Positions 1 through 7,888 of a stretch of 52,937 nucleotides of DNA are shown here, in pieces. The DNA is taken from positions 1 through 52,937 of the IMG/VR virus record IMGVR_UViG_3300025652_000098, one strand, 5' to 3'. Made by a program: the position numbers and the translations under genes. This DNA comes from a virus. The notes beneath the pieces are model-generated. The model ran no database searches. It worked only from the letters and a program-made list of their open reading frames with translations, and had not been told where the DNA came from. The stretch's first letter is position 1, and every line of letters begins with the position of its first letter.

Positions 1-166
1 CGTTAACAATAGTTGTTTTGCCGGTACCATTGCGGCTGCCATCTCCGCCAAGGTCAACATTGTTGCCCATAACCAGAGTTAGTCCGCTATCGGAGAATCT
101 TACGGCTTGGGTGATATTGCCACAACTCATAAAGTTCTTTATTGTTAGGTCTTTAATAATAATCAT
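1..166 (-). CDS. 46: Recombination endonuclease subunit gp46 (SbcC/Rad50-like), N-terminal part
   Basis: The first 55 codons of a minus-strand gene are present; the rest lies beyond base 1. The translation begins MIIIKDLTIKNFMSCGN and runs into a Walker A P-loop (GSRNGTGKTT), the layout of the Rad50/SbcC/gp46 ATPase N-terminus, where an 'I.NF.S.G' strand precedes the nucleotide-binding loop. In T4, gp46 pairs with the gp47 nuclease to resect DNA ends for recombination-dependent replication, and gp47 is encoded just upstream here. The ATG at 166-164 overlaps the TGA of the HNH gene (ATGA), so the two are probably translationally coupled. Identity is firm although only the N-terminus is visible. 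Confidence 0.88.
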   Translation of the reverse strand, partial: MIIIKDLTIKNFMSCGNITQAVRFSDSGLTLVMGNNVDLGGDGSRNGTGKTTIVN

Positions 167-990
167 TTGTCAAAGTTTCTCATAAGGTTTTCTTTCCAAG
201 GTAACATTCTTAGATTTTCTATTGATGATGCTTCGGCAATACTGATTCCCTTGCTGAAGCATTCGGTGACTGGCTTAATATGATCTAGTTGCCATCCATT
301 TTCTACTCCCATACGAGTTCTGGTGTGGTTGTCTGGATTGATGACATCTATATTATTATTATACACTATATTACTCATCTTGTAAACCATTTTCTTATAG
401 TCTTTATATTCATCTAGGTCATAATCGGAGGGATATCTTTCGCGGTATAGAACTGGACCTTGATCTTCGCCATATTTTTCTATATAGTATTCTACAGTAT
501 TTGTATACCGCTGTCTCTCGGCCATCTTAGTATACTTTTCTAGTCCAACCTCGTCTCCGAACCGTTCACAATAACCTACTAATGTGTTTCGGTCGGATCT
601 TTTCTGTTTTCCAGCATCCCAGATCCTCTTGCCTTCCACTTCGCCATGGCGCAATATATAGGTTTCTTCGTTCTGAATCGATAGTTTGTTTCTTTTTTCC
701 CATGCTGTATTGGCATTATCGCCATACAGTAGAATATAATGCTCTAATGAGTTTCTCACAACACTGCCAATGGCTGATAGGTTGTTGACATAATCATGGA
801 CACCATTCCGAATCATAAGCGGAATGGTGTCATTTATTGTTCTTATAGATAATGGTGATTTTGTTCTGTTGAATACATAGTCTCCGTGGTATTCAACTAG
901 TTGACGTAATCCTTCGTATTGATCCGGACTGACCGAATCAATCTTTTGTCGGATTGATTTTCTATTTAAGTATTCATCTATAATCTTCAT
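163..990 (-). CDS. Free-standing HNH endonuclease between gp47 and gp46
   Basis: A 275-residue protein. The C-terminus carries an HNH-type signature: LDHIKPV (the Asp-His pair), then an 'ENLRMLPWKENL' segment with the conserved Asn residues, as in phage HNH nucleases. Residues of about 110-200 hold repeated short motifs of the form 'YG/HGE..G...+', seen in several phage HNH proteins as probable DNA-binding elements. It sits between gp47 and gp46 on the same strand and overlaps the gp46 start by 4 nt. By analogy with T4-type intergenic homing nucleases it may be a mobile gene, but nothing here shows activity or a recognition site. No consensus promoter was found upstream, so it is probably read through from gp47. 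Confidence 0.75.
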   Translation of the reverse strand: MKIIDEYLNRKSIRQKIDSVSPDQYEGLRQLVEYHGDYVFNRTKSPLSIRTINDTIPLMIRNGVHDYVNNLSAIGSVVRNSLEHYILLYGDNANTAWEKRNKLSIQNEETYILRHGEVEGKRIWDAGKQKRSDRNTLVGYCERFGDEVGLEKYTKMAERQRYTNTVEYYIEKYGEDQGPVLYRERYPSDYDLDEYKDYKKMVYKMSNIVYNNNIDVINPDNHTRTRMGVENGWQLDHIKPVTECFSKGISIAEASSIENLRMLPWKENLMRNFDK

Positions 991-1045
991 AAGTCACTTT
1001 CCCCAACAACACTGTCAGTCGGTAATGTTATTTATGCGTTAATAA

Positions 1046-2053
1046 TCATAATGTGTTATAAATGTCCACTAGTAGTTTCTTGTCAATCATTTCACTTTCA
1101 ACAGCATTCAGGCTATTGTATACAATCTGGTCTACATTCTCGACTTCAAAGTCATCCATGCTAACACCTTCTTGTGCGAGTTCGTCTTTTTTACTGGGCA
1201 TAAGTGTGATTTCACGCAGACTGTATTGCTCAGCAAATGTTTCTTTAATAAAGCTTGCCTCTTCGTATGTGATATTCACATCTAAAATAGCTCTACAATA
1301 TGTTTTATGATCCAAGATATTATCCGAATCGTCTATCAGTTGGCTTAAAGGAACAGTGCGATATCGTGGACCGTCATACGTAATATGCTGTGGTTCACCG
1401 CCCCATTCTAGTGTCATCATGCCGCGATCATCGTCCCAAGCATCCGCATAGTTGTGCGGAAAAGGCGATCCAAGATAATGGATGTTACCCTTGGTTTGGC
1501 GCTTGTGGAAGTGACCACTAAAAACATATTCAGGAGATGATAGGTGACTGGTGTTTAGTCCACCATGGTCTGGCATTTCGACCATGGCATTCATTTTAAA
1601 GTACGGGAGTTCAAAGTGGCCAAACATATACTGACATTTGATGTCCTGTAAAGCCTTCCATTCGTCGCCAACTAACCAAGGCACAAGAGCAACACCATCT
1701 TGTACGATAATATCCTCAATGAGTGTGACATTATCAAAAACATCAGCATATGGGAGACTGTTTAGTTCACGCTTTTCACGATAATATAGATCATGGTTGC
1801 CCATAATCATATAAACCTTTTCAAAGTTTTCACTTAGTTTCTTTACTGCCTTTACACTATGATTAAGAGTGCTGACATTGATGCCTGATCTATGGTGATG
1901 AAAATCACCTAGAAAAATACAGGTCTCACAGTCTTTGCTGTTTTCGATAAACCAATCAATAAAATCATTACAATCTTCATTGTATTGCTTGCTGTTGTTT
2001 TTCTGACCATAGTGTATGTCAGAAAAACACGCTGCTTTTTTAAAAAAACTCAT
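1046..2053 (-). CDS. 47: Recombination endonuclease subunit gp47 (Mre11/SbcD-like)
   Basis: A 335-residue calcineurin-like metallophosphoesterase. The metal-binding motifs are in order: SDIHYG near residue 11 (DxH), LGDFHHH near 48 (GD), MGNHD near 85 (GNHD), and GHF plus SGHFHK in the middle of the protein (GHxH). These are the residues that bind the two metal ions in Mre11/SbcD/gp47. Length is close to T4 gp47. With gp46 it forms the end-processing nuclease used in recombination-dependent replication and host DNA breakdown. A consensus sigma70-like promoter (2104-2132) lies directly upstream, giving it a transcription start of its own behind gp55. Confidence 0.93.
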   Translation of the reverse strand: MSFFKKAACFSDIHYGQKNNSKQYNEDCNDFIDWFIENSKDCETCIFLGDFHHHRSGINVSTLNHSVKAVKKLSENFEKVYMIMGNHDLYYREKRELNSLPYADVFDNVTLIEDIIVQDGVALVPWLVGDEWKALQDIKCQYMFGHFELPYFKMNAMVEMPDHGGLNTSHLSSPEYVFSGHFHKRQTKGNIHYLGSPFPHNYADAWDDDRGMMTLEWGGEPQHITYDGPRYRTVPLSQLIDDSDNILDHKTYCRAILDVNITYEEASFIKETFAEQYSLREITLMPSKKDELAQEGVSMDDFEVENVDQIVYNSLNAVESEMIDKKLLVDIYNTL

Positions 2054-2103
2054 TGTTATCCATTTTCGTTAGAGGAGTCGCACCACGTTATGGTACTATA
2101 TTC

Positions 2104-2132
2104 AATATACTACAAAAATATTAGGTTGTCAA
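2104..2132 (-). promoter_or_regulatory. Sigma70-like promoter for gp47
   Basis: Read on the minus strand, TTGACA (2132-2127) is followed by exactly 17 nt and TATATT (2109-2104). The -35 box begins one base after the gp55 stop codon. The spacing and the perfect -35 match make chance unlikely in this AT-rich DNA. It would drive gp47, the HNH gene and gp46 as an early unit. Confidence 0.75.
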
Positions 2133-3011
2133 CTAGAAATTTGTTCCAGATTGCTCTTTACGCTCTTTTTCTATATTTTCGTCGTATTTTGCTTTTTCGC
2201 CAGGAGCCTGGTCAAACTGTCTGTTCCAACTTGGCGCTTGTCCTGATTCTTGTAAAAGGTCATCTCGAATATTCTGATTACGCTTTTCTAAGTTCAGTAC
2301 TCGTGTAAACGAATTTGTAACTGCCGCAGTGTAATACGCAAATGGATTCTGACTTTTAAGTTCGTTGAACTGTAATCCAATTTGGCTTAGTTGGAGAAGT
2401 GCTTGATTGCGCATCTCGTCTACATATGTATATCCACGCCAGTTAGAGCGCATACTATATCTTTCACAAAGTTTAATGTACATAGTAGCTAACTTGCTTG
2501 AAGTCTGGCCATGGTCGCAACTAAAGCCGCCATTATCAATTCCACCTTCCCAATGACTACGCACAACTTCCTTCATTTCACCACGTACTGTTGCGTACTG
2601 CTTGAATGGAGGAAAGTTACATTTAGCATGTAAATCAGCCGTAGTTTTTGGCTTGTTTTTTCTACCTGGTGCTTCTGGCACATGGTCAAAGGTCATTACA
2701 CGAAATATCAAGCTGTCAGGAGTAATATCTTCTGCTGTTACTCTTGTTTCTGCCTGTTTGGGCTTATCTTTAGCTTTTCTAGATCCAACATACCAAGCAT
2801 TATACGCTGCTTCATAGGCATCCGCACTTAACTGATATGCTCTGTTGACTCTTGCCTGTTCGATAATTTCAGGATCAAAAATATCTTCGTACACTTCTAC
2901 GATGATATCATAACGCTCGTGTTCTGAATCAAGTAAATAGCAATAGGACATTTTACTTTTGTGTATTTCTTCAAGCATGTCTTTATTATTGAGATAATTC
3001 TGTCTTTTCAT
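2133..3011 (-). CDS. 55: Late-transcription sigma factor gp55, enlarged
   Basis: A 292-residue protein resembling T4 gp55 in two separated blocks. The N-terminal block (YLNNKDMLEEI, residues 5-16) matches the T4 gp55 start (YVNNKELLQAI). The C-terminal block (about residues 165-255), including GYTYVDEMRN and NPFAYYTAAVTNSFTRV, matches the T4 'GYTQSWKQEM...NPHAYITQACFNAFV' region, the sigma domain-2-like part that reads the late promoter. T4 gp55 is about 185 residues. Here roughly 110-130 extra residues lie between the blocks, with a Lys/Pro-rich stretch near 80-90 and 118-124. It directs RNA polymerase to TATAAATA-type late promoters, several candidates for which occur in this window. An AAGGA ribosome-binding site precedes the ATG, and a consensus early promoter lies upstream. 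Confidence 0.85.
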   Translation of the reverse strand: MKRQNYLNNKDMLEEIHKSKMSYCYLLDSEHERYDIIVEVYEDIFDPEIIEQARVNRAYQLSADAYEAAYNAWYVGSRKAKDKPKQAETRVTAEDITPDSLIFRVMTFDHVPEAPGRKNKPKTTADLHAKCNFPPFKQYATVRGEMKEVVRSHWEGGIDNGGFSCDHGQTSSKLATMYIKLCERYSMRSNWRGYTYVDEMRNQALLQLSQIGLQFNELKSQNPFAYYTAAVTNSFTRVLNLEKRNQNIRDDLLQESGQAPSWNRQFDQAPGEKAKYDENIEKERKEQSGTNF

Positions 3012-3035
3012 GATAATTCCTTATATGTTAACTAT

Positions 3036-3064
3036 ATTATAGCATACTCCTAGATTGCTGTCAA
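3036..3064 (-). promoter_or_regulatory. Sigma70-like promoter for gp55
   Basis: On the minus strand TTGACA (3064-3059), a 17-nt spacer and TATAAT (3041-3036) form a perfect consensus. One base after the -10 box is TAGTTAAC (3034-3027), which recurs just after the -10 box of the promoter at 26872. The likely role is early expression of the late sigma factor. Confidence 0.85.
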
Positions 3065-3089
3065 GCATTAAAACAGTGTTTAATATTGT

Positions 3090-3097
3090 AATAAATA
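3090..3097 (+). promoter_or_regulatory. Candidate T4-type late promoter (AATAAATA)
   Basis: AATAAATA differs from the T4 late box TATAAATA at one base and sits in the context TAATAAATATATA, which is repeated at 23101. A start site about six bases downstream would fall at the AAGGAG ribosome-binding site of the nucleotidyltransferase gene, giving a very short leader. It faces away from the gp55 early promoter, so this gap would be an early/late divergent switch. Confidence 0.5.
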
Positions 3098-3115
3098 TAT
3101 ACAAGGAGAATGCGA

Positions 3116-3697
3116 ATGAGATATACACAGTTGACAGAGGCAGTGGCAGACGATATTATGGTTGCATATGGCGGGCGTTTTCAGCCTATGCACAGTGGTC
3201 ATCATCAAGTATATATGGATCTTGTTGACAAGTTTGGTAGTGATAACGTATTTATCGTCACCACAGTTAGCAAAACTGCCAGCCCTGAGAAGGATCCATT
3301 TGACTTCGCCGAGAAGAAAAAGATTATGACTGATATGTTTGGCATACCGGCTGATAAGATTTTGAACACTCAGCCATATAAACCAGATGTCAGAATGACA
3401 GGCAAGAATCCAGACAACACCGCGATACTATTGGTATTCAGCGAAAAAGATGCTGGACGATTGAAAACTGGTGGCTATCTAAAAATGTATCAGGAGAATG
3501 AGCCATTAATCACTAGTGATGACGCTGGTTACATTTATCCTGTACCTGTTAAGGACGACGGCCGCAGCGCTACTACATTTAGAAATGCGATGCGTATGGA
3601 TATTGATGACGCCAAAAAGCGTGAAGTATTTACAGATTTCTTTGGCAACTTTAATGAAGAAGTCTATAAATTTGTATTGGATAAAATAAATGGTTAA
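3116..3697 (+). CDS. HxGH-type nucleotidyltransferase (cytidylyltransferase/NMNAT superfamily)
   Basis: About 193 residues. The N-terminus has the superfamily signature GGRFQPMHSGH (HxGH at residues 26-29), which binds the NTP phosphates, and near residue 150 an 'SATTFRNAM' segment stands in for the usual 'S(T/S)xxR' ATP-binding motif. The family transfers a nucleotidyl group to a phosphorylated substrate or to NMN; the acceptor cannot be told from the sequence. The upstream ATG at 3110 is only one base from the AAGGAG (3103-3108), so the ATG at 3116, with a 7-nt spacer, is the better start. The 3' end overlaps the gp48-like gene by 8 nt, tying it to the baseplate transcript. It could be a virion-associated enzyme. 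Confidence 0.75.
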   Translation: MRYTQLTEAVADDIMVAYGGRFQPMHSGHHQVYMDLVDKFGSDNVFIVTTVSKTASPEKDPFDFAEKKKIMTDMFGIPADKILNTQPYKPDVRMTGKNPDNTAILLVFSEKDAGRLKTGGYLKMYQENEPLITSDDAGYIYPVPVKDDGRSATTFRNAMRMDIDDAKKREVFTDFFGNFNEEVYKFVLDKING

Positions 3698-4262
3698 TGT
3701 ACCTAGCACTGATAACAGAGCACGCCTTGTTGCTCCTCGCAGTTATATTCCGGATTCACTCCGTCCAACAAACGGCTTGATATTTCCGTATACTCCGATG
3801 ATTTCATACAGCCAATCGGTAAGCTATAGTGGCTATGACATGGTTCACACCAATTATACGACACACGCTTACAGTAATACTCCGAGTCCTAGTATTAGTG
3901 TATCGGGACAGTTTACTACAACAACACAGGCAGAGCATGAATATACATTAGCGGCTATACAGTTTTTTCGTAATGTCACCAAGATGCGCTACGGAGAAAG
4001 TTCTGCGCCCGGAACACCACCGCCGGTATGTAGATTCTCTGGCATGGGAGATAAAATATTTAATAACGTTCCTGTACTAGTAGCAGACTTCGGCACGACA
4101 TTTGAGAACAGCGTTGATCTTATTACTCATGAGGGCCAAAGTCTGCCTGCCATGCTAACGCTCACTGTTACTCTGATGGTACATATTAATCCTGCTAAGC
4201 AAAAACAGTTTGATATTGATAAATTCGCAAGTGGCGAGTTATACAGCAAAGGCTTCATCTAA
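3690..4262 (+). CDS. 48: Baseplate tail-tube cap protein, gp48-like
   Basis: A 190-residue protein. The 'NGLIFPYTPMISYSQSV' and 'YDMVHTNY' segments, the central 'HEYTLAAIQFFRNVTKMRYG' stretch, GTPPP and 'LPAMLTLTVTLMV' resemble the gp48/gp54 tube-initiator family of marine T4-like phages as I remember it. T4 gp48 is about 364 residues, so this is a short version of the core. It would cap the baseplate hub and prime tail-tube polymerisation. It overlaps the preceding gene, and its TAA overlaps the ATG of gp53 (TAATG). The choice between gp48 and gp54 is not certain. Confidence 0.65.
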   Translation: MVNVPSTDNRARLVAPRSYIPDSLRPTNGLIFPYTPMISYSQSVSYSGYDMVHTNYTTHAYSNTPSPSISVSGQFTTTTQAEHEYTLAAIQFFRNVTKMRYGESSAPGTPPPVCRFSGMGDKIFNNVPVLVADFGTTFENSVDLITHEGQSLPAMLTLTVTLMVHINPAKQKQFDIDKFASGELYSKGFI

Positions 4263-4549
4263 TGACAACATACAGCAGTAATAGCAATTATTTTAATACT
4301 AAATTAAATTCTAAATATTTAGAGTTGTACAGTCCTGTATTATCAATCGACAATCTTAGCGCAAACACCAGAGAAGTTGAAATATCGGACAAATATGACA
4401 GGCGCCCCGATCTACTATCGCATGACTTGTATGGCACATCTGCAAAATGGTGGGTGCTGGTTCATTACAATAGAGATTTGCTAAAAGATCCTATCAACGA
4501 CTTTAGATCCGGAATGACTATAGTTGTTCCTAAAACACTCAGTATATAA
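4262..4549 (+). CDS. 53: Baseplate wedge protein gp53 (short, LysM-like core)
   Basis: A 95-residue protein. The pattern RRPDLLSHDLYGTSAKWWVL followed by 'N..LLKDPINDFRSGMTIVVP' is the gp53 core: a short LysM-like unit where 'YG...WW.L...N.....P...L..G..I.VP' is typical. T4 gp53 is about 196 residues, so the outer parts are missing, as in other short marine-phage forms. It helps close the wedge ring. The start overlaps the gp48-like stop codon (TAATG). Confidence 0.8.
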   Translation: MTTYSSNSNYFNTKLNSKYLELYSPVLSIDNLSANTREVEISDKYDRRPDLLSHDLYGTSAKWWVLVHYNRDLLKDPINDFRSGMTIVVPKTLSI

Positions 4550-4563
4550 AGGTACATATCACA

Positions 4564-6591
4564 TTGTCGTATGAAGAAAATCTGCTTAACAAGTATAATA
4601 ATTATACATACAAATGGAAAATAATGATAGTTGATCCGCTGAATGACGGCGGCGGAACAAAATATGTATTGGCAGAATCTGGCGTAGATAATGAAGTAGG
4701 AATAAACTCGGTACAGCACGACTTCCATCTGGCATTCAATGCGGAAAATAGAAGCAATGCTGGATCTTATTTCCAAGTACAATTGATTGAGCCTAATGGG
4801 CTATCACTGTTTAGTAGAATTGCCTATATCGCATCACAATTGAGTATTGCTAATCACATTCACGCATTGTATATTCTTGAACTAAAACTTATAGGATGGT
4901 CAGACGATGATGATCCTAAACCAACTGAGATACATACACAGGAGTGGCTAACAAAGTGTTATGGTATTCAGCATAGTTTTGCTGATAACACTAGTCAGTA
5001 CACCATGACCATGATAGAAACAAAAGAGGGTGTATATGACCGAGTAGATTTTAACTTTCCTGTGGAGACATCGGTAGAGGCAAGCAATCTCGGAGAATTT
5101 GCCACGAAACTACAAACAGAAATCAACAAAGCAGCAAAGGTCAGAGCAGACCTTGACCCATCCTCCATCCTGCCGACGTTATTTAAATTTTCAGTACCAA
5201 CCGCGTGGAAAGATTGGCAGTTTTCTACTGTAATTAATGACGCCGATGGCAGTGGAAGACAAGTAAGTATCACTGGCTCTGGTAGTCTGAAATTTGTTTT
5301 TCCTGCCGGTACCGCTATCACAAACATGTTGGCAGAAGCATCATATGCGACAGAACAATTCAGAAAGATTCCGACTACGGTGGGTAAATTTGCGGGCAAG
5401 TCCATTGTGGTAGATGCTAAGGAGTTGGCTAATATAATAAATTGGATAAGTTTCGATGTTAATGTTAAATTTGTCAAATTCGACAGTCTGGCAAATCGTT
5501 ATCAGAGAGAATTAACCTTCAACATGATACCATATGCGACAACTCAGGCAATTATTGATAAGAATAGTCACAAGGAGTTAATCGATAGTAAAGATTTACA
5601 GAAAAAACGACTAGCACAAGCTCTTACCCTGGGATTATTAAAGAAGCGTTTTGACTATTATCTAACAGGACAAAACACAGAAGTTCTTGATTTGAGTATA
5701 CAGTTCAACAATGCCTATTATGTGCTTCAGCCCCTTCATAGTGGGATTACACAAGACCCGGCGAGTACATTAACAGAGAGTGGTGGGCCCGGAGATAACA
5801 TTCTGGAAAATCTGGCTCAACAAGTATCCACTCTGACTCAGAATATACAGGACCTAAGATTAAAAATTCCAGACAGTGCTGATCAGGCTATAAACCTAGG
5901 CAATCAGATACGCACATTAGTGTCAAACAAAACAGCACTAGAAACCCGAGTAAACAGTATAAATGACCTTGCTCAGGGTAATTCATCAAATTTAAATGGT
6001 GTTGGTCCACGTGATTCTGCGAGTGGCGAGCCAAAATACATAACACAACAGGATGTTATAGGCCTAGGACTAGATCCTACTAGTCATGTAACTTTTAACA
6101 ATTATTCGTTAAACAGCAATGGCCCAGAGAACAGTGGCTCTAACCAGGCGAGTCAATTTCAGGCGAGACTGGGTGCTCTTAAATTAAATCTAAACGGTAG
6201 CGGCGATATGCTATCTATAAATATATCTGTTAGGGGTGATCCTTACTGGCTAGCTAAAGCGGGAACATTCGATAACGGAGGTCCGTTATTCTTTCTTAAT
6301 GTGAATTTCCCTAGCTATTCCGCAGATGGCGATTATACAGCAACTACGAGCGAAGATTTGAATCTGGCTGGGTTATATAACGTCATCAAAGTAACATCTC
6401 AATATCAGAATGGACAATTTATAATGACATTACATGCTAATCGAAATTTACCAACAAACAGTGGGTTAATTTATGAACAGTTAGCCTTGGGACAGATTAC
6501 CGATTCACAGGCTGCTAACCAAGTAGAAGCACTAGACCTTAGACAAATCAGTCTAGCTTCTATAGCTTCGGACGCGAGTGGACCACGATGA
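4564..6591 (+). CDS. Baseplate hub protein candidate (gp27 position)
   Basis: A 675-residue protein. It lies immediately before, and overlaps by 4 nt, the gp5 spike gene, the position of the hub in contractile tails. The N-terminal 'NLLNKYNNYTYKW' segment and the following beta-rich region (to about residue 390) fit a large hub or tail structural protein. Residues of about 415-480 contain heptad-like stretches (ENLAQQVSTLTQNIQDL, NQIRTLVSNKTAL) that could form a coiled coil, and the C-terminal part is beta-rich. The reading frame begins with TTG at 4564 behind an AAAGG; an in-frame ATG at 4624 would lose the first 20 residues, which look family-like, so TTG is preferred. The gp27 assignment rests mainly on context. 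Confidence 0.5.
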   Translation: MSYEENLLNKYNNYTYKWKIMIVDPLNDGGGTKYVLAESGVDNEVGINSVQHDFHLAFNAENRSNAGSYFQVQLIEPNGLSLFSRIAYIASQLSIANHIHALYILELKLIGWSDDDDPKPTEIHTQEWLTKCYGIQHSFADNTSQYTMTMIETKEGVYDRVDFNFPVETSVEASNLGEFATKLQTEINKAAKVRADLDPSSILPTLFKFSVPTAWKDWQFSTVINDADGSGRQVSITGSGSLKFVFPAGTAITNMLAEASYATEQFRKIPTTVGKFAGKSIVVDAKELANIINWISFDVNVKFVKFDSLANRYQRELTFNMIPYATTQAIIDKNSHKELIDSKDLQKKRLAQALTLGLLKKRFDYYLTGQNTEVLDLSIQFNNAYYVLQPLHSGITQDPASTLTESGGPGDNILENLAQQVSTLTQNIQDLRLKIPDSADQAINLGNQIRTLVSNKTALETRVNSINDLAQGNSSNLNGVGPRDSASGEPKYITQQDVIGLGLDPTSHVTFNNYSLNSNGPENSGSNQASQFQARLGALKLNLNGSGDMLSINISVRGDPYWLAKAGTFDNGGPLFFLNVNFPSYSADGDYTATTSEDLNLAGLYNVIKVTSQYQNGQFIMTLHANRNLPTNSGLIYEQLALGQITDSQAANQVEALDLRQISLASIASDASGPR

Positions 6592-7877
6592 GCAATAGAG
6601 ATTCAGATAGACAGCACCGAGGACTTAATACTCCATCTGTGGGCATTCCCTCGGCGGAGTCTCCTGGCACTAATAATATGCAAGGCGTACATCTTGCGAG
6701 AGTGGTTGACATCGCTGATCCAGATTACAACAATAATATATGGGTTGAAATCATTGGTCAGCATCGCTTAGATAGCCAAGACACACAGGAAGATCGGCAC
6801 CGTTATAATAAAATAAGAACAATAAATCCATTAGGCGGCACTATAAATGGGTCAAACTATAGTTCTCCTTATGGAGCAAGTTTTCCTCCTCCTGCTCCTG
6901 GTACAGAAGTTTTGGTCGCCTTTGCTGCTAACCAACAGGAAGGCTTCCTAATAGGAGCATTAACTCCTGCTGGCAGAAATTCTAGTATCCCTGGTCTATC
7001 CGCAAATCCGGTCAAGGGCGAAGAAAACATCATTGCTCCTACGTTAGATAGTAGCGGATCAGAGGCACAGAAAAACAATGCCAAAGTCAGACATCCTAGT
7101 GCTGACGCAATCGCTCAGCAAGGTATCCCATTAGATCCAATCCGCGGCGTAGGCAGTAGTGGTGCTAGAAGAGAATCGCCAAGTAATGTATCTGGCTTCA
7201 ACTCACCCGCTGGTCATAGTTTTATTATGGATGACGGCACAGTAGAATACGCTGAGGATATCAATCACGTACCGGACCAATCCAGAGAAGCAGGCAAGAA
7301 TAATCTGGTCAGGCTGCGCAGCGCCGGCGGAGCTCAACTATTATTAAATGACAGTGCTGGAATCGTTTATATCATTAGTCAGAGCGGCAAAAGCTGGATG
7401 CAAATGGACGCGGAAGGCAACGTGGATGTATTTGCTGAAGGCAGTATAAGCTATCGAGCCGAAGATAGTATTAATTTTTATGCGGATGACAGCTTTAATA
7501 TCGAGGCAAGCACCGTCAATATCAAAGCAACAGGCGCAGATGGTGTCAAGGTTGAATCAAGTGCTGGTGGAATAGATTTGTTCAGTCAAAAAGAATTAAA
7601 ATTACACACTGAGGTAGACGGACATATAAGCGCACGAGGAAACTTGAACGTGACTACATCTGGAAACATAGAACTGAACAGTCCTGGATCTCGTGCCGCT
7701 GTGGCAGACAAGCCAACATCTGAGCCGATGCCTGTTAATAGAGTCGTCAAAGAAAGTATTAACGGAAGAGTTCCTGAGCATGAGCCATATGGCGGACATA
7801 TTACCAATGATTCAACTATTGCCGCTCAAGCACCAAGTACACTGACACCTACCCAAGATGATTATGATGTGTCGTAA
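6588..7877 (+). CDS. 5: Central spike protein gp5 (OB fold and beta-helix, no lysozyme domain)
   Basis: A 429-residue protein. Residues of about 33-130 form the gp5/VgrG OB domain (HLARVVDIADPDYNNN, then 'PPPAPGTEVLVAFAANQQEGFLIG'). After a Ser/Gly/Pro-rich linker, residues of about 195-375 carry the short repeating 'D..GNVDVFAEGSISYRAE' and 'INFYADDSFNIEAS' strands of the triangular beta-helix needle. T4 gp5 is 575 residues and holds a lysozyme domain between these parts; no such domain is visible here. The trimer forms the membrane-puncturing needle under the hub. The ATG overlaps the hub stop (ATGA). Confidence 0.85.
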   Translation: MSNRDSDRQHRGLNTPSVGIPSAESPGTNNMQGVHLARVVDIADPDYNNNIWVEIIGQHRLDSQDTQEDRHRYNKIRTINPLGGTINGSNYSSPYGASFPPPAPGTEVLVAFAANQQEGFLIGALTPAGRNSSIPGLSANPVKGEENIIAPTLDSSGSEAQKNNAKVRHPSADAIAQQGIPLDPIRGVGSSGARRESPSNVSGFNSPAGHSFIMDDGTVEYAEDINHVPDQSREAGKNNLVRLRSAGGAQLLLNDSAGIVYIISQSGKSWMQMDAEGNVDVFAEGSISYRAEDSINFYADDSFNIEASTVNIKATGADGVKVESSAGGIDLFSQKELKLHTEVDGHISARGNLNVTTSGNIELNSPGSRAAVADKPTSEPMPVNRVVKESINGRVPEHEPYGGHITNDSTIAAQAPSTLTPTQDDYDVS

Positions 7878-7888
7878 AGGTAATAAAA

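Noticed and set aside
52-788. Plus-strand ORF at 582-788 opposite the HNH gene
   Set aside because: Lies fully inside the HNH gene on the other strand, no ribosome-binding site, no recognisable motif.
1029-1036. CATAAATA (minus strand) as a late promoter for the HNH gene
   Set aside because: One mismatch to the late octamer, but it is about 40 bases from the gene and in AT-rich DNA; not convincing without expression data.
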